Source: Mycolicibacterium cosmeticum (GTDB taxonomy: Bacteria > Actinomycetota > Actinomycetes > Mycobacteriales > Mycobacteriaceae). Taken from it: a stretch of DNA of 64,000 bases. Below, piece by piece: positions 1-8,552 of the stretch. The stretch is taken from NCBI GenBank assembly GCA_016197365.1, contig JACPVS010000023.1, forward strand, positions 124,001 to 188,000, in the 5' to 3' direction. The number at the start of each line of letters is the position of its first letter. The first letter of the stretch is position 1. Below the pieces are notes generated by a model. It was not told where the DNA came from. It ran no database searches and saw only the letters and a list, made by a program, of their open reading frames with translations. A program made the translations under genes and the position numbers.

Positions 1-854
1 TTGATGCGTTTGACGGTGCCGTCCCCGTTGAGCGACAGGTAGCCGCTGTTGCCGAACTTCGGGGTGACGTAGACGCTGATCTCGATGCTGCCGGGCGGGG
101 CGGTGATATCGCTGTTCGGCTCGATGCTGACGTGCATGTTCTTCACCTCGGTGGGTTTGATGCCCACGCTCTCGGGGGCGCCCCGGATCAGCCCGACGAT
201 CTTCGGGATGTCGAAGGCGCCGAGGTCGACCACCTTGTCGTCGGCGCTCACGCTGGTCTCGTTCGGGTCGTCCCACCCGCCGCGGTAGGAGTAGCTCAGG
301 GCGCGGCGCGGCTCGTTCGGGTCGGGGCGCTCCAGCGAGGCGTAGTCCTCGAAGATCGAGATGCTGTAGCCCTTGGTGTCCCCGAACTTCTGCCGCATCT
401 GCTCGAACAGGCCGGTCAGACCGCCGAGAGACTGCAGCTGCCGAGGCGGGGTCAGCACCTGGGCGGGGATGCCGTCGGCCTTCGCGCCCGGGTCGGTGGT
501 GAAGCTCAGCGGCGAGGACGAATTGCCGTACAGCCCCCAGCCGATCGCGATGCCCAGCAGCACCAGTACGGCGGCCACCGCCACGCGCAGACCCCAGCCG
601 CCGGCGGCGCCTGTCGCTGCGTAGGCGCGCTCCGGCTTCAGGTTGGGCAGCTTGACCGGGGCATTCGCCACCTGCAGGTCGCCGACCAGGCCCTGCAGCT
701 GGCCCAGGGTGGCCGCGGTGGTGGCCGAAGCGACCCGCTGCCGATGCTCGTCCATGGACAGCTGGCCCTCGCTCAGCGCGCTGTCGAGGACCTTGCACGT
801 GTCGTTGCGGTCACTGTCTTTGGCCCGCGTGCCTGCCGTCTGCCGAGTCGCCAC
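1..854 (-). CDS. DUF1707 domain membrane protein, 3' end cut by window
   Basis: Reads leftward off the window edge; 284 codons are visible from a GTG at 854. The N-terminus (about residues 9-60) has the DUF1707 pattern RAKDSDRNDTCKVLD...GQLSMDEHRQRV. A single transmembrane segment follows at about residues 85-105, then an outward-facing C-terminal domain containing RGGWDDP. The protein is a close paralogue of the neighbour at 892-1749, which it follows by 37 bp, so the two probably form one transcription unit. The function of DUF1707 proteins is not established; the short N-terminal domain is cytoplasmic and resembles that of SHOCT/LiaF-like sensors. Only the last few codons should be missing, judging by the neighbour's length. 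Confidence 0.8.
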   Translation of the reverse strand, partial: MATRQTAGTRAKDSDRNDTCKVLDSALSEGQLSMDEHRQRVASATTAATLGQLQGLVGDLQVANAPVKLPNLKPERAYAATGAAGGWGLRVAVAAVLVLLGIAIGWGLYGNSSSPLSFTTDPGAKADGIPAQVLTPPRQLQSLGGLTGLFEQMRQKFGDTKGYSISIFEDYASLERPDPNEPRRALSYSYRGGWDDPNETSVSADDKVVDLGAFDIPKIVGLIRGAPESVGIKPTEVKNMHVSIEPNSDITAPPGSIEISVYVTPKFGNSGYLSLNGDGTVKRI

Positions 855-891
855 GCGATGATCGTAGGAGTTCGCGCCGTCGCGGTGCTGA

Positions 892-1749
892 TCAGCCGGG
901 ATTTTCGACGCGCTTCACCTTCGCCGCCGGGTCCAGATAGAGGTATCCGGCCGAACCGGACGTGGTGACGATCTTCACCAACAGCTCGAGCGCGCCCTCG
1001 TCGACGAGATGGTCGATGTCGAGGTCGACGCTCGCCACGTCCCCCGGCGCGATGTTCAGCGTGGCGGGCGCGGTCGCCAACGCGGCAGCGGTGGCCGGGA
1101 TGTCGAAGGCCGCCAGGTCGGTCAGGTCATCGGTGTCGGATCGCTGCCGCTGGGAGGGGTCGTCCCACCCGCCGCGGAAGGGGTAGAGCATCTTCGATCG
1201 GTCGTCGGCCGGGTCTGGCCGCGCCAGGGTGGCCCGGTCGGTCGAGATCGCGAGTTCATAGCCCATGGTGTCGCCGAAGCGGGCGCGGATCGCGTCGATG
1301 ACGGCGGTCAACCCTTCGGCAGTGAGCAGGTCGCCTACCGGCTTGAGGACGGCCGGGGGCACGGTGTCGGGCGCCGGTGCAACGACGGTGTCGAGCACCA
1401 CATGTTCCTCGGGCACCGGCACGGCCGGGCTGGGTTTGCCTGCTGGGGCGGGGGAGTCGTCCTTGGCCAAGCCCCATCCGACGGCCACGATCGCCACCGC
1501 GACCACACCGGCAACGGCCAGGATCGGTCCGCGGGACCGCGTGGCCCCCGACGGCCGCTGCTGCACCCCGGTGACCAGCTGAAGGTCGGCCACCAGCGGC
1601 TCCAGCTCGCCGAGCGTGGTGGCTGCGACGGCGGTCGCCACCCGGCGCCGGTGCTCCTCGCCGGAGAGCTGGCCGTCGCCCAGTGCGTCGTCCAGAATCC
1701 GGCAGGTCGCATCGCGGTCGCTGTCCTTTGCCCGGGTGCGTGCCGCCAT
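892..1749 (-). CDS. DUF1707 domain membrane protein
   Basis: Protein of 285 residues. Residues 5-60 form a DUF1707 domain (RAKDSDRDATCRILDDAL, then GQLSGEEHRRRV and TLGELEPLVADLQ). A hydrophobic segment at about residues 75-95 is a single membrane span, followed by a Pro-rich linker and a roughly 170-residue exported domain with the same RGGWDDP box as the downstream paralogue. It lies upstream of that paralogue on the minus strand, indicating a tandem duplication. No enzymatic motif is visible and the function is unknown. Divergent from the DUF5318/ponA1 operon. Confidence 0.85.
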   Translation of the reverse strand: MAARTRAKDSDRDATCRILDDALGDGQLSGEEHRRRVATAVAATTLGELEPLVADLQLVTGVQQRPSGATRSRGPILAVAGVVAVAIVAVGWGLAKDDSPAPAGKPSPAVPVPEEHVVLDTVVAPAPDTVPPAVLKPVGDLLTAEGLTAVIDAIRARFGDTMGYELAISTDRATLARPDPADDRSKMLYPFRGGWDDPSQRQRSDTDDLTDLAAFDIPATAAALATAPATLNIAPGDVASVDLDIDHLVDEGALELLVKIVTTSGSAGYLYLDPAAKVKRVENPG

Positions 1750-1839
1750 GGCGAAGATCGTATGGCGGGCGGCGCCGCGGTGCCGACGCTTGGCGCCGTC
1801 CTCGCTCTGCGGTCGGGGCGCCGACGTACTCTGGTGGAC

Positions 1840-2271
1840 GTGCGATTGCAGCGACAGGTGGTGGATTACGCGCTCCGGCGCCGATCCCTGCTGGCCGAGG
1901 TGTACTCCGGGCGTACCGGGGTCACTGAGGTGTGCGACGCCAATCCCTACTTATTGCGCGCCGCCAAATACCACGGGAAGCCCAGCTCGGTGATGTGCCC
2001 GATCTGCCGCAAAGAACAGCTCACCCTGGTGTCGTGGGTATTCGGTGACCACCTCGGTGCGGTGTCGGGTTCGGCCCGCACCGCCGAGGAGTTGGTCCTG
2101 TTGGCGACGCGTTACGACGAGTTCGCGGTACATGTGGTGGAGGTATGCAGGACCTGCAGTTGGAACCATCTGGTCAAGTCGTACGTGCTCGGCGCGCCAA
2201 GGCCCCCCAAGGCCCCGAAGGCGCCCCGCACTCGAACGGCGCGCTCCGGCGCGCGTACGGCCAGTGAATAG
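1840..2271 (+). CDS. DUF5318 family protein (Rv0049-like)
   Basis: About 143 residues. The N-terminus RLQRQVVDYALRRRSLLAEV matches the conserved mycobacterial family that precedes ponA1 (Rv0049 in M. tuberculosis). Two CxxC pairs (CPIC at about residue 52 and CRTC at about residue 106) suggest a zinc ribbon; the tail is Lys/Arg/Pro-rich. The role is unknown. The stop overlaps the GTG of ponA1 by 8 bp, so the two are translationally coupled. Start chosen at GTG 1840 because homologues begin at the RLQRQ sequence; GTG 1834 is two codons upstream and equally possible. The reading frame stays open much further upstream, but that part is antisense to the DUF1707 gene and not homologous. Confidence 0.8.
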   Translation: MRLQRQVVDYALRRRSLLAEVYSGRTGVTEVCDANPYLLRAAKYHGKPSSVMCPICRKEQLTLVSWVFGDHLGAVSGSARTAEELVLLATRYDEFAVHVVEVCRTCSWNHLVKSYVLGAPRPPKAPKAPRTRTARSGARTASE

Positions 2272-4654
2272 CGAAGGGCGCTATACGAGGTCAGCGGGCA
2301 GTGCCGATAGAGAGCATGCCGCTGGCCCGGGCGCACACCGCAGGCCGAACATTCCGCCGGACGACCGGCAGACCACGTTGTTGCCACCCGTCCGCAACGC
2401 CACCGAGCCGCATCTGCGCGACCCGATCGACGTCGTGAAGGCGGCGCTGGACGGTTCACCCCCGCGCAAGCCGCCGCCCCCGGCGCCTCCGCGCCCACCG
2501 GCGGGTGGGCCGCCGCCCCGGCCGCCGAAGCAGCGGGGGCAGTTCCAGTGGAAGTGGGTGCGCCGCGCCGTCTACGTCGGGCTGGTCCTGTTCCTCGTGC
2601 TGCCGTTTGTCACGTTCGCGATGGCCTATCTCATCGTCGAGGTGCCCAAGCCCGGTGACATCCGGACCGCGCAGGTGTCGACGATCCTGGCCAGTGACGG
2701 CAGCGAGCTGGCGCGGATCGTCCCGCCCGAAGGCAACCGCAACGACGTCAGCATCAACCAGATCCCGGTGCATGTGCGGGACGCGGTGATGGCCGCCGAG
2801 GACCGCGACTTCTACAGCAACCCGGGCTTCTCCCTGTCGGGGTTCGCGCGCGCGTTCAAGAACAACATCTTCGGCGGTGACCTGCAGGGCGGCTCGACCA
2901 TCACCCAGCAGTACGTGAAGAACGCGCTCGTGGGTGACGCGAGATCCGGTCTGGGCGGCGTGGTCCGCAAGGCCAAGGAGCTCGTCATCTCGACGAAGAT
3001 GTCGCGCGAATGGGGCAAGGACCAGGTTCTGGAGTCCTACCTGAACATCATCTATTTCGGCCGCGGTGCGTACGGCATCTCGGCCGCCGCGAAAGCCTAC
3101 TTCGACAAACCCGTCGAACAGCTCGACGTCGCCGAGGGCGCGCTGCTGGCGGCGCTGATCCAGCGGCCGTCGACCCTGGATCCGGCCGTCGACCCCGAGG
3201 GTGCGGCCGACCGGTGGAACTGGGTGCTCGACGGCATGGTCGACATCGGCGCCCTGTCCAAGACGGACCGGACCGCGCAGGTGTTCCCGCCGACGGTGCC
3301 ACCCGAGCAGGCCAGCCAACAGGACCAGACCACCGGGCCGAACGGACTGATCGAGCGGCAGGTCACCAAGGAACTGCTGGACCTGTTCAACATCAACGAG
3401 CAGACGCTGAACACCGAGGGGCTGCAGGTCACCACGACCATCGATCCGGCCGCGCAGAAGGCGGCCGAGGAGTCGGTCACCAAAACCCTGGACGGGCAGA
3501 TGCCCGACATGCGGGCGGCGGCGGTGTCCGTCGACCCGAAGACCGGCGGCATCAAGGCCTACTACGGCGGCTCCGACGCGCAGGGTTTCGACTTCGCGCA
3601 GGCCGGGCTGCCGACAGGTTCGTCGTTCAAGGTGTTCGCTCTGGTGGCCGCGCTGCAACAGGGCATCGGCTTGGGCTTCCAGGTGGACAGCTCGCCGGTG
3701 ACGGTCAACGGCATCAAGATCACCAACGTCGAGGGCGAGGGCTGCGGCGTCTGCAATATCGCCGAGGCGCTCAAACGCTCGCTGAACACCAGCTACTACC
3801 GGCTGATGCTGAAGCTGAAGAACGGCCCCCAGGACGTCGCGGACGCCGCGCACAGCGCCGGTATCGCCGACAGCTTCCCCGGCGTCGACCACACCTTGAG
3901 TGAGGACGGCAAGGGCGGGGCGCCGAACAACGGTGTCGTGCTGGGCCAGTACCAGAGCCGGGTGCTCGACATGGCCTCGGCGTACGCGACGCTGGCCAAC
4001 TCCGGCGTCTATCACAAGCCGCATTTCGTGCAGAAGGTCGTCGACGCGGACGGCAAGGTGCTCTTCGACGCCTCGCAGCAGGACAACACCGGCGAACAGC
4101 GCATCGACAAGGCGGTGGCCGACAACGTCACCGCGGCGATGCAGCCGATCGCCGGCTGGTCCAACGGGCACAACCTGGCGGGTGGGCGGCCCTCGGCGGC
4201 CAAGACGGGCACCAACCAGCTCGGTGACACGGGCGCCAACCGCGATGCCTGGATGGTCGGCTACACCCCGTCGCTGTCGACGGCGGTGTGGGTGGGCACC
4301 ACGTCGGGCACCAAGCCCCTGGTCAACGAGTGGGGCGGCCCGGTGTACGGGTCCGGTCTGCCGTCCGACATCTGGAAGGCGACGATGGACGGTGCGCTCA
4401 AGGGCACCGACAACGAAACGTTCCCGAAGCCGACGGACATCGGTGGTTATGCCGGTGTGCCGCAGGCGCCGCCGCCTCCGCCCGTGGCACCGGTGCCTCC
4501 GCCGCCATCGGAGACCGTGATCCAGCCGACGCTGGAGATCGCGCCCGGTGTCACCATTCCGTGGGGCCCGCCGACGACCGTCCCGCTGGGACCGCCCCCG
4601 GTCGGTGATCCCAACGCCCCGGTACCGCCGCCCGGTCCGCCGCCGCCACCGTGA
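2264..4654 (+). CDS. ponA1: Bifunctional class A penicillin-binding protein PonA1
   Basis: Peptidoglycan polymerase and crosslinker, 796 residues. The cytoplasmic N-terminus is Pro-rich, followed by a membrane span at about 103-124. The glycosyltransferase 51 domain (about 145-330) has the catalytic Glu179 in AAEDRDFYSNPG and the motif GGSTITQQYVKN. The transpeptidase domain (about 420-700) shows Ser453-x-x-Lys456 (SSFK), SLN at 506-508 and KTG at 647-649. The C-terminal tail is Pro-rich (about 735-796). Start GTG 2264 overlaps the DUF5318 stop; older annotations of this family begin further downstream, inside the membrane region. The stop overlaps the next gene by 4 bp. Matches M. tuberculosis Rv0050 in order and motifs; all catalytic residues are intact. 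Confidence 0.96.
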   Translation: MNSEGRYTRSAGSADREHAAGPGAHRRPNIPPDDRQTTLLPPVRNATEPHLRDPIDVVKAALDGSPPRKPPPPAPPRPPAGGPPPRPPKQRGQFQWKWVRRAVYVGLVLFLVLPFVTFAMAYLIVEVPKPGDIRTAQVSTILASDGSELARIVPPEGNRNDVSINQIPVHVRDAVMAAEDRDFYSNPGFSLSGFARAFKNNIFGGDLQGGSTITQQYVKNALVGDARSGLGGVVRKAKELVISTKMSREWGKDQVLESYLNIIYFGRGAYGISAAAKAYFDKPVEQLDVAEGALLAALIQRPSTLDPAVDPEGAADRWNWVLDGMVDIGALSKTDRTAQVFPPTVPPEQASQQDQTTGPNGLIERQVTKELLDLFNINEQTLNTEGLQVTTTIDPAAQKAAEESVTKTLDGQMPDMRAAAVSVDPKTGGIKAYYGGSDAQGFDFAQAGLPTGSSFKVFALVAALQQGIGLGFQVDSSPVTVNGIKITNVEGEGCGVCNIAEALKRSLNTSYYRLMLKLKNGPQDVADAAHSAGIADSFPGVDHTLSEDGKGGAPNNGVVLGQYQSRVLDMASAYATLANSGVYHKPHFVQKVVDADGKVLFDASQQDNTGEQRIDKAVADNVTAAMQPIAGWSNGHNLAGGRPSAAKTGTNQLGDTGANRDAWMVGYTPSLSTAVWVGTTSGTKPLVNEWGGPVYGSGLPSDIWKATMDGALKGTDNETFPKPTDIGGYAGVPQAPPPPPVAPVPPPPSETVIQPTLEIAPGVTIPWGPPTTVPLGPPPVGDPNAPVPPPGPPPPP

Positions 4655-6306
4655 CGGAACCCGAAGAGCCGAAGACGGTTTCCCCGGTTCCACTGGCGCG
4701 TGATCTGCGCAGCGCCTACGAAAGGGATCTGCCCAGCCGCACGGACGTGATCGGCTCGGCGTTGTCGCACACCATCGGTGGCCCGGTGGGTCGGCATGCG
4801 CTCATCGGGCGCGCGCGGTTCTTCACACCGTTGCGGGTGATGCTGGTGATCGGTGTCATCTTCCTGGCGCTGGGCTACTCGACCAAGGCCGCGTGCCTGC
4901 AGTCCACGAACACCGGTACCGCGGCCCAGCGCGTCGCCAACTGGCAGAACCAGCGCGCCTATTACGAGTTCTGCTATTCGGACACGGTCCCGCTCTACAC
5001 GGCGGAACTGTTGAGCCAGGGCAAGTTTCCGTACAAGTCCAGCTGGGTGGACACCGACAGCACCGGCAAGCCCAACGTGCAGTACGACGGCAGCCCGGCG
5101 ATCCGCTACATGGAATATCCGGTCCTGACGGGCATCTACCAGTACCTGTCGATGACGCTGGCCAAGACGTACTCGGCGCTCACCAAACTGGTGTCGTTGC
5201 CGTTGGTCGCCGAGGTGGTGATGTTCTTCAACATCTCGGCGTTCGGGCTGGGGCTGGCGTGGCTGGCCACGGTGTGGGCGACGGCCCTGCTGGCCGGGCG
5301 GCGGATCTGGGATGCGGCGCTGGTCGCGGCGTCCCCGCTGGTGATCTTCCAGATCTTCACCAACTTCGACGCGCTGGCCGCGGCGTGCGCGGCAGGCGCG
5401 ATGCTGGCGTGGGCGCGCCGAAGACCCGCGGTGGCCGGGGTGCTCATCGGTGTCGGGGTGGCGCTGAAGCTCTACCCACTGCTGTTGATGGTGCCGCTGG
5501 TGATCCTGGCGGTGCGCACCGGCCGGTGGCGCGCGGTGGGGACGACGGCGCTGGCGGCGGTGGGCACCTGGATTCTGGTGAATCTGCCTGTGCTGCTGCT
5601 GTTCCCGCGCGGGTGGTCGGAGTTCTTCCGGCTCAACACCCGCCGCGGTGACGATATGGATTCGCTGTACAACGTGGTGAAGTCGTTCACCGGGTGGGGT
5701 GGATTCGACCCGCATCTCGGATTCTGGGAGCCCCCCTCGGTGACCAATGCGGTGACGGCCCTGCTGTTCGCGTTGTGCTGTGTGGGTATCGCCTACGTCG
5801 CGCTGACGGCGCAGCACCGACCGCGGGTGGCGCAGCTGGCGTTCCTGGTGGTGGCCGCCTTCCTGCTGACCAACAAGGTGTGGAGCCCGCAGTACTCCCT
5901 GTGGCTGGTGCCGCTGGCGGTGCTGGCGCTGCCGCACCGGCGGATCCTGCTGGCCTGGATGACGATCGACGCGCTGGTGTGGATACCGCGGATGCTGTTC
6001 CTGTTCGGGGAGCAGAACCGCGGGCTGCCCGAACAGTGGTTCACCGCGACGGTGCTGCTGCGCGATATCGCCGTGTTCGCGCTGATCGCCCTGGTGATCC
6101 GGCAGATCTACCGCCCCGAGCTGGACCTGGTCCGCTATCACGGGCGCATCGACGACCCGTCCGGCGGGGAGTTCGAGGGTGCGCCGGATGCGTTCCCGAA
6201 GTGGCTGCCCGCGCGGGTGCGTCCGCGTGCGCCACTCGTCGGCCCAAAAGAGCCCGCCCCGGCCCCCGATCTGGAAAGTGCGGTTTCGTCCGCGACACAC
6301 CGCTGA
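4651..6306 (+). CDS. GT87 (DUF2029) polyprenyl-phosphomannose-type glycosyltransferase
   Basis: Multi-pass membrane protein of 551 residues with about ten hydrophobic segments, the first at about 65-82. The family (DUF2029, glycosyltransferase family 87) includes PimE and related mannosyl/arabinosyl transferases that use polyprenyl-phosphate sugars outside the membrane. The first external loop contains an acidic motif, CYSDTVPLY, where GT87 enzymes carry their catalytic Asp; I infer this by position only. GTG 4651 overlaps the ponA1 stop (GTGA), so it is co-translated with ponA1, as the homologue Rv0051 is adjacent to Rv0050. Acceptor substrate unknown; the linkage to PonA1 suggests an envelope role. 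Confidence 0.8.
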   Translation: MTEPEEPKTVSPVPLARDLRSAYERDLPSRTDVIGSALSHTIGGPVGRHALIGRARFFTPLRVMLVIGVIFLALGYSTKAACLQSTNTGTAAQRVANWQNQRAYYEFCYSDTVPLYTAELLSQGKFPYKSSWVDTDSTGKPNVQYDGSPAIRYMEYPVLTGIYQYLSMTLAKTYSALTKLVSLPLVAEVVMFFNISAFGLGLAWLATVWATALLAGRRIWDAALVAASPLVIFQIFTNFDALAAACAAGAMLAWARRRPAVAGVLIGVGVALKLYPLLLMVPLVILAVRTGRWRAVGTTALAAVGTWILVNLPVLLLFPRGWSEFFRLNTRRGDDMDSLYNVVKSFTGWGGFDPHLGFWEPPSVTNAVTALLFALCCVGIAYVALTAQHRPRVAQLAFLVVAAFLLTNKVWSPQYSLWLVPLAVLALPHRRILLAWMTIDALVWIPRMLFLFGEQNRGLPEQWFTATVLLRDIAVFALIALVIRQIYRPELDLVRYHGRIDDPSGGEFEGAPDAFPKWLPARVRPRAPLVGPKEPAPAPDLESAVSSATHR

Positions 6307-6346
6307 CGATGTACCGGGCCGCACAAATGCGGTTCCTATCCGCGAT

Positions 6347-6447
6347 TTCGCAGATCAGCGGCCCCACCTGTAACCTGGGCGGGTTGCCGACGCAGGCGAC
6401 CCTCCTGCCACGGATACGCCGTGGCCGCAACGACCATAGGAGGTGAT
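6347..6447 (+). promoter_or_regulatory. Candidate rpsF promoter, leader hairpin and strong RBS
   Basis: A possible -35 (TTCGCA, 6347-6352) is followed 18 bp later by a mycobacterial -10 (TAACCT, 6371-6376). The resulting leader contains a 6-bp hairpin, CCACGG-ATACG-CCGTGG (6408-6424), and then AGGAGGTGAT (6438-6447), a near-perfect anti-Shine-Dalgarno match 9 nt before the rpsF ATG. Leaders of rpsF operons in many bacteria carry an S6:S18-binding stem-loop with a CCG bulge; whether this hairpin is that element is uncertain. Confidence 0.4.
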
Positions 6448-6456
6448 GGGTTTCTC

Positions 6457-6747
6457 ATGCGTCCATACGAAGTCATGGTCATTCTCGACCCCACACTTGA
6501 CGAGCGCACCGTAGCTCCCTCGCTGGAGACGTTCCTGAACGTCATCCGCAAGGACGGCGGTTCCGTCGACAAGGTCGACATCTGGGGCCGCCGCCGGCTG
6601 GCGTACGAAATCGCCAAGCACGCCGAGGGCATCTACGCCGTTGTCGATCTCAAGGCCGAGCCCGCCACGGTGTCCGAGCTCGATCGTCAGCTGAACCTGA
6701 ACGAGTCCGTGCTGCGGACCAAGGTGATGCGGACCGACAAGCACTAG
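6457..6747 (+). CDS. rpsF: 30S ribosomal protein bS6
   Basis: The 96-residue product is standard length for mycobacterial S6. It starts MRPYEVMVILDPTLDER and contains the WGRRRLAYEI segment typical of the ferredoxin-like fold. S6 binds 16S rRNA in the platform as a heterodimer with S18, encoded two genes downstream. ATG 6457 was chosen because the Shine-Dalgarno AGGAGGTGAT sits 9 nt upstream and the family begins there; an in-frame GTG at 6421 would add 12 unrelated residues. First gene of the rpsF-ssb-rpsR-rplI operon. Confidence 0.97.
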   Translation: MRPYEVMVILDPTLDERTVAPSLETFLNVIRKDGGSVDKVDIWGRRRLAYEIAKHAEGIYAVVDLKAEPATVSELDRQLNLNESVLRTKVMRTDKH

Positions 6748-6826
6748 GTCGATACACCCCGCCGATGTCGGGTGCGTTGCGTAGGCTCGCGCCCAACATA
6801 GGCTGCCCACTGCCCAGGAGGACCTC

Positions 6827-7330
6827 GTGGCTGGTGACACTGTCATCACCGTTATCGGAAACCTGACCGCCGACCCGGAATTGCGGTTCACGCCGTCCGG
6901 CGCGGCTGTCGCCAACTTCACGGTGGCGTCCACTCCCCGGACGTTCGACCGTCAGACCAATGAGTGGAAGGACGGCGAAGCGCTGTTCCTCCGCTGCAAC
7001 ATCTGGCGGGAGGCGGCCGAGAACGTGGCCGAGAGCCTCACCCGGGGTTCGCGCGTCATCGTCAGCGGTCGGCTCAAGCAGCGGTCCTTCGAAACCCGTG
7101 AGGGCGAGAAGCGCACCGTCGTGGAGCTCGAGGTCGACGAGATCGGCCCGTCGCTGCGATACGCGACGGCCAAGGTCAACAAGGCCAGCCGCGGCGGCGG
7201 TGGCGGCGGCGGTGGTGGATTCGGCGGCGGATCGAGTCAGCCGCGCAGTGCGGAGCCGAAAGACGATCCGTGGGGCAGTGCTCCCGCGGCGGGCTCCTAC
7301 AGCGGCGCTGACGAAGAACCGCCCTTCTGA
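6827..7330 (+). CDS. ssb: Single-stranded DNA-binding protein
   Basis: Protein of 167 residues starting at a GTG after the RBS GGAGG. The OB-fold occupies about residues 1-115 (VAGDTVITVIGNLTADPELR, then FLRCNIWREAAENVAESL and GSRVIVSGRLKQRSF). A Gly-rich linker (about 123-135) leads to an acidic tip, DEEPPF, the docking peptide for replication and repair partners. It coats single-stranded DNA during replication, recombination and repair. Placed between rpsF and rpsR as in most bacteria; 79 bp after rpsF and 41 bp before rpsR. Confidence 0.97.
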   Translation: MAGDTVITVIGNLTADPELRFTPSGAAVANFTVASTPRTFDRQTNEWKDGEALFLRCNIWREAAENVAESLTRGSRVIVSGRLKQRSFETREGEKRTVVELEVDEIGPSLRYATAKVNKASRGGGGGGGGGFGGGSSQPRSAEPKDDPWGSAPAAGSYSGADEEPPF

Positions 7331-7371
7331 CAAACACTGACAGATTTTTGAACTGAGAAAGAGATAGACCC

Positions 7372-7638
7372 ATGGCCAAATCCTCAGGCACCAAGCGGCG
7401 CCCGGCTCCGGAAAAGCCGGTCAAGACCCGCAAGTGCGTGTTCTGCTCCAAGAAGGGCAAGGGGCAGGACATCAACTACAAGGACACCGCGCTGCTGCGC
7501 ACCTACATCAGCGAGCGCGGCAAGATCCGTGCCCGCCGGGTGACCGGCAACTGCGTCCAGCACCAGCGCGACGTCGCCGTCGCGGTGAAGAACGCCCGCG
7601 AGGTGGCTCTGCTGCCCTTCGGTTCGTCGACGCGGTAA
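7372..7638 (+). CDS. rpsR: 30S ribosomal protein bS18, zinc-binding (C+) form
   Basis: Protein of 88 residues. Residues 23-26 (CVFC) and a later Cys-x-x-His (NCVQHQR) form the four-ligand zinc site of the C+ type of S18; mycobacteria also have a Cys-free paralogue expressed under zinc starvation elsewhere in the genome. The YKDTALLRTYISERGKI segment is the classic S18 core that contacts S6 and 16S rRNA. Lies 15 bp upstream of rplI in the same operon. This is the housekeeping rpsR copy (Rv0055 position). Confidence 0.96.
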   Translation: MAKSSGTKRRPAPEKPVKTRKCVFCSKKGKGQDINYKDTALLRTYISERGKIRARRVTGNCVQHQRDVAVAVKNAREVALLPFGSSTR

Positions 7639-7653
7639 GGGAGGAACCACATC

Positions 7654-8106
7654 ATGAAGCTCATTCTCACCGCTGAGGTGGACCACCTGGGTGTCGCAGG
7701 CGACGCCGTCGATGTGAAGGACGGCTACGGCCGTAACTTCCTGCTCCCGCGCGGGCTGGCCATCGTGGCCACCCGTGGCGCCGAGCGGCAGGCCGACGAG
7801 ATTCGTCGCGCCCGCGAGACCAAGGAAGTTCGTGGCGTCGAGCACGCTAACGAACTGAAGATCGCCATCGAGGCGCTCGGCCCGGTTGCTCTGGCCGTCC
7901 GTGCCGGCGAGGGCGGCAAGCTGTTCGGTTCGGTCACCCAGGCCACCGTGGTCGCGGCCATCAAGAAGGCCGGCGGCCCGAACCTGGACAAGCGCACCGT
8001 CGAACTGCCGAAGGCGCACATCAAGTCGACCGGAACGCATCCGGTCAGCGTGAAGCTGCACCAGGGCGTGACCATCTCGGTCCCGCTCAACGTCGTCGCC
8101 GAGTAG
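7654..8106 (+). CDS. rplI: 50S ribosomal protein bL9
   Basis: Protein of 150 residues, normal length. The N-terminal domain (MKLILTAEVDHLGVAGDAVD, then KDGYGRNFLLPRGLA) binds 23S rRNA; a long connecting helix follows (about 41-75); and the C-terminal domain contains KLFGSVTQATV. RBS GGGAGGAA is well placed at 7639-7646. Last gene of the rpsF operon, followed by a strong hairpin at 8132-8171. Confidence 0.97.
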   Translation: MKLILTAEVDHLGVAGDAVDVKDGYGRNFLLPRGLAIVATRGAERQADEIRRARETKEVRGVEHANELKIAIEALGPVALAVRAGEGGKLFGSVTQATVVAAIKKAGGPNLDKRTVELPKAHIKSTGTHPVSVKLHQGVTISVPLNVVAE

Positions 8107-8131
8107 GCTCGACACCTTCGCACACCAGTGC

Positions 8132-8171
8132 AACGCCCGGGTGGAAGCCTAAAACTTCCCACCCGGGCGTT
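8132..8171 (+). terminator. Hairpin terminator after rplI
   Basis: Arms AACGCCCGGGTGGAAG and CTTCCCACCCGGGCGTT pair along 16 bp with one bulged C and a loop of CCTAAAA. There is no downstream T-tract, which is common for actinobacterial terminators. Placed 26 bp after the rplI stop. Confidence 0.75.
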
Positions 8172-8301
8172 GCTGTGTCTGCAGCGAACGCATCTCGCCG
8201 TTCGGCCCCAGCAACGGCAACCGGCTGTTAACCTCGGCGGCTCCCAAGCGCAACGCAACACGCCCGAGGTGGCAACCCCGCCCGACACGCCGTGATAATT
8301 T

Positions 8302-8442
8302 GCATCCACAACATTGGACACTTCAGCGGTAGTCTTGACCTGCGGGTTGTTTGATTACCGGTGAGTTTATCCACAAGTTCTCCCCATGCACTCAACATCG
8401 TTGTCCACGGCTGTCCACACGCCATCCACACCCTTATCAACA
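8302..8442 (+). promoter_or_regulatory. Cluster of DnaA-box-like 9-mers upstream of dnaB
   Basis: The 490-bp gene-free stretch 8107-8596 contains six similar 9-mers in one orientation: GCATCCACA (8302), TTATCCACA (8367), TTGTCCACG (8401), CTGTCCACA (8411), CCATCCACA (8422) and TTATCAACA (8434). The mycobacterial DnaA box is TTGTCCACA with one or two permitted changes. Four of the six fall within 42 bp. This is directly visible; binding by DnaA is an inference. No reading frame in the gap looks like a gene. Confidence 0.55.
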
Positions 8443-8552
8443 GGCCGGATTGCGCAACCCTCAGCAACGTCTAATGTTGGCCGTCGCTAGGCGGTGGAGC
8501 CGAACCCCGGCCGGGTTTGTCGGTGTCGCGTCCTACTGTCATGACAGCTAAC

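Noticed and set aside
1009..1839. Upstream extension of the DUF5318 frame
   Set aside because: It is antisense to the DUF1707 gene; family similarity begins only at about 1840.
2045..2263. Longer N-terminus for PonA1
   Set aside because: This stretch lies within the DUF5318 gene in another frame; the GTG at 2264 overlaps the stop as expected for coupled genes.
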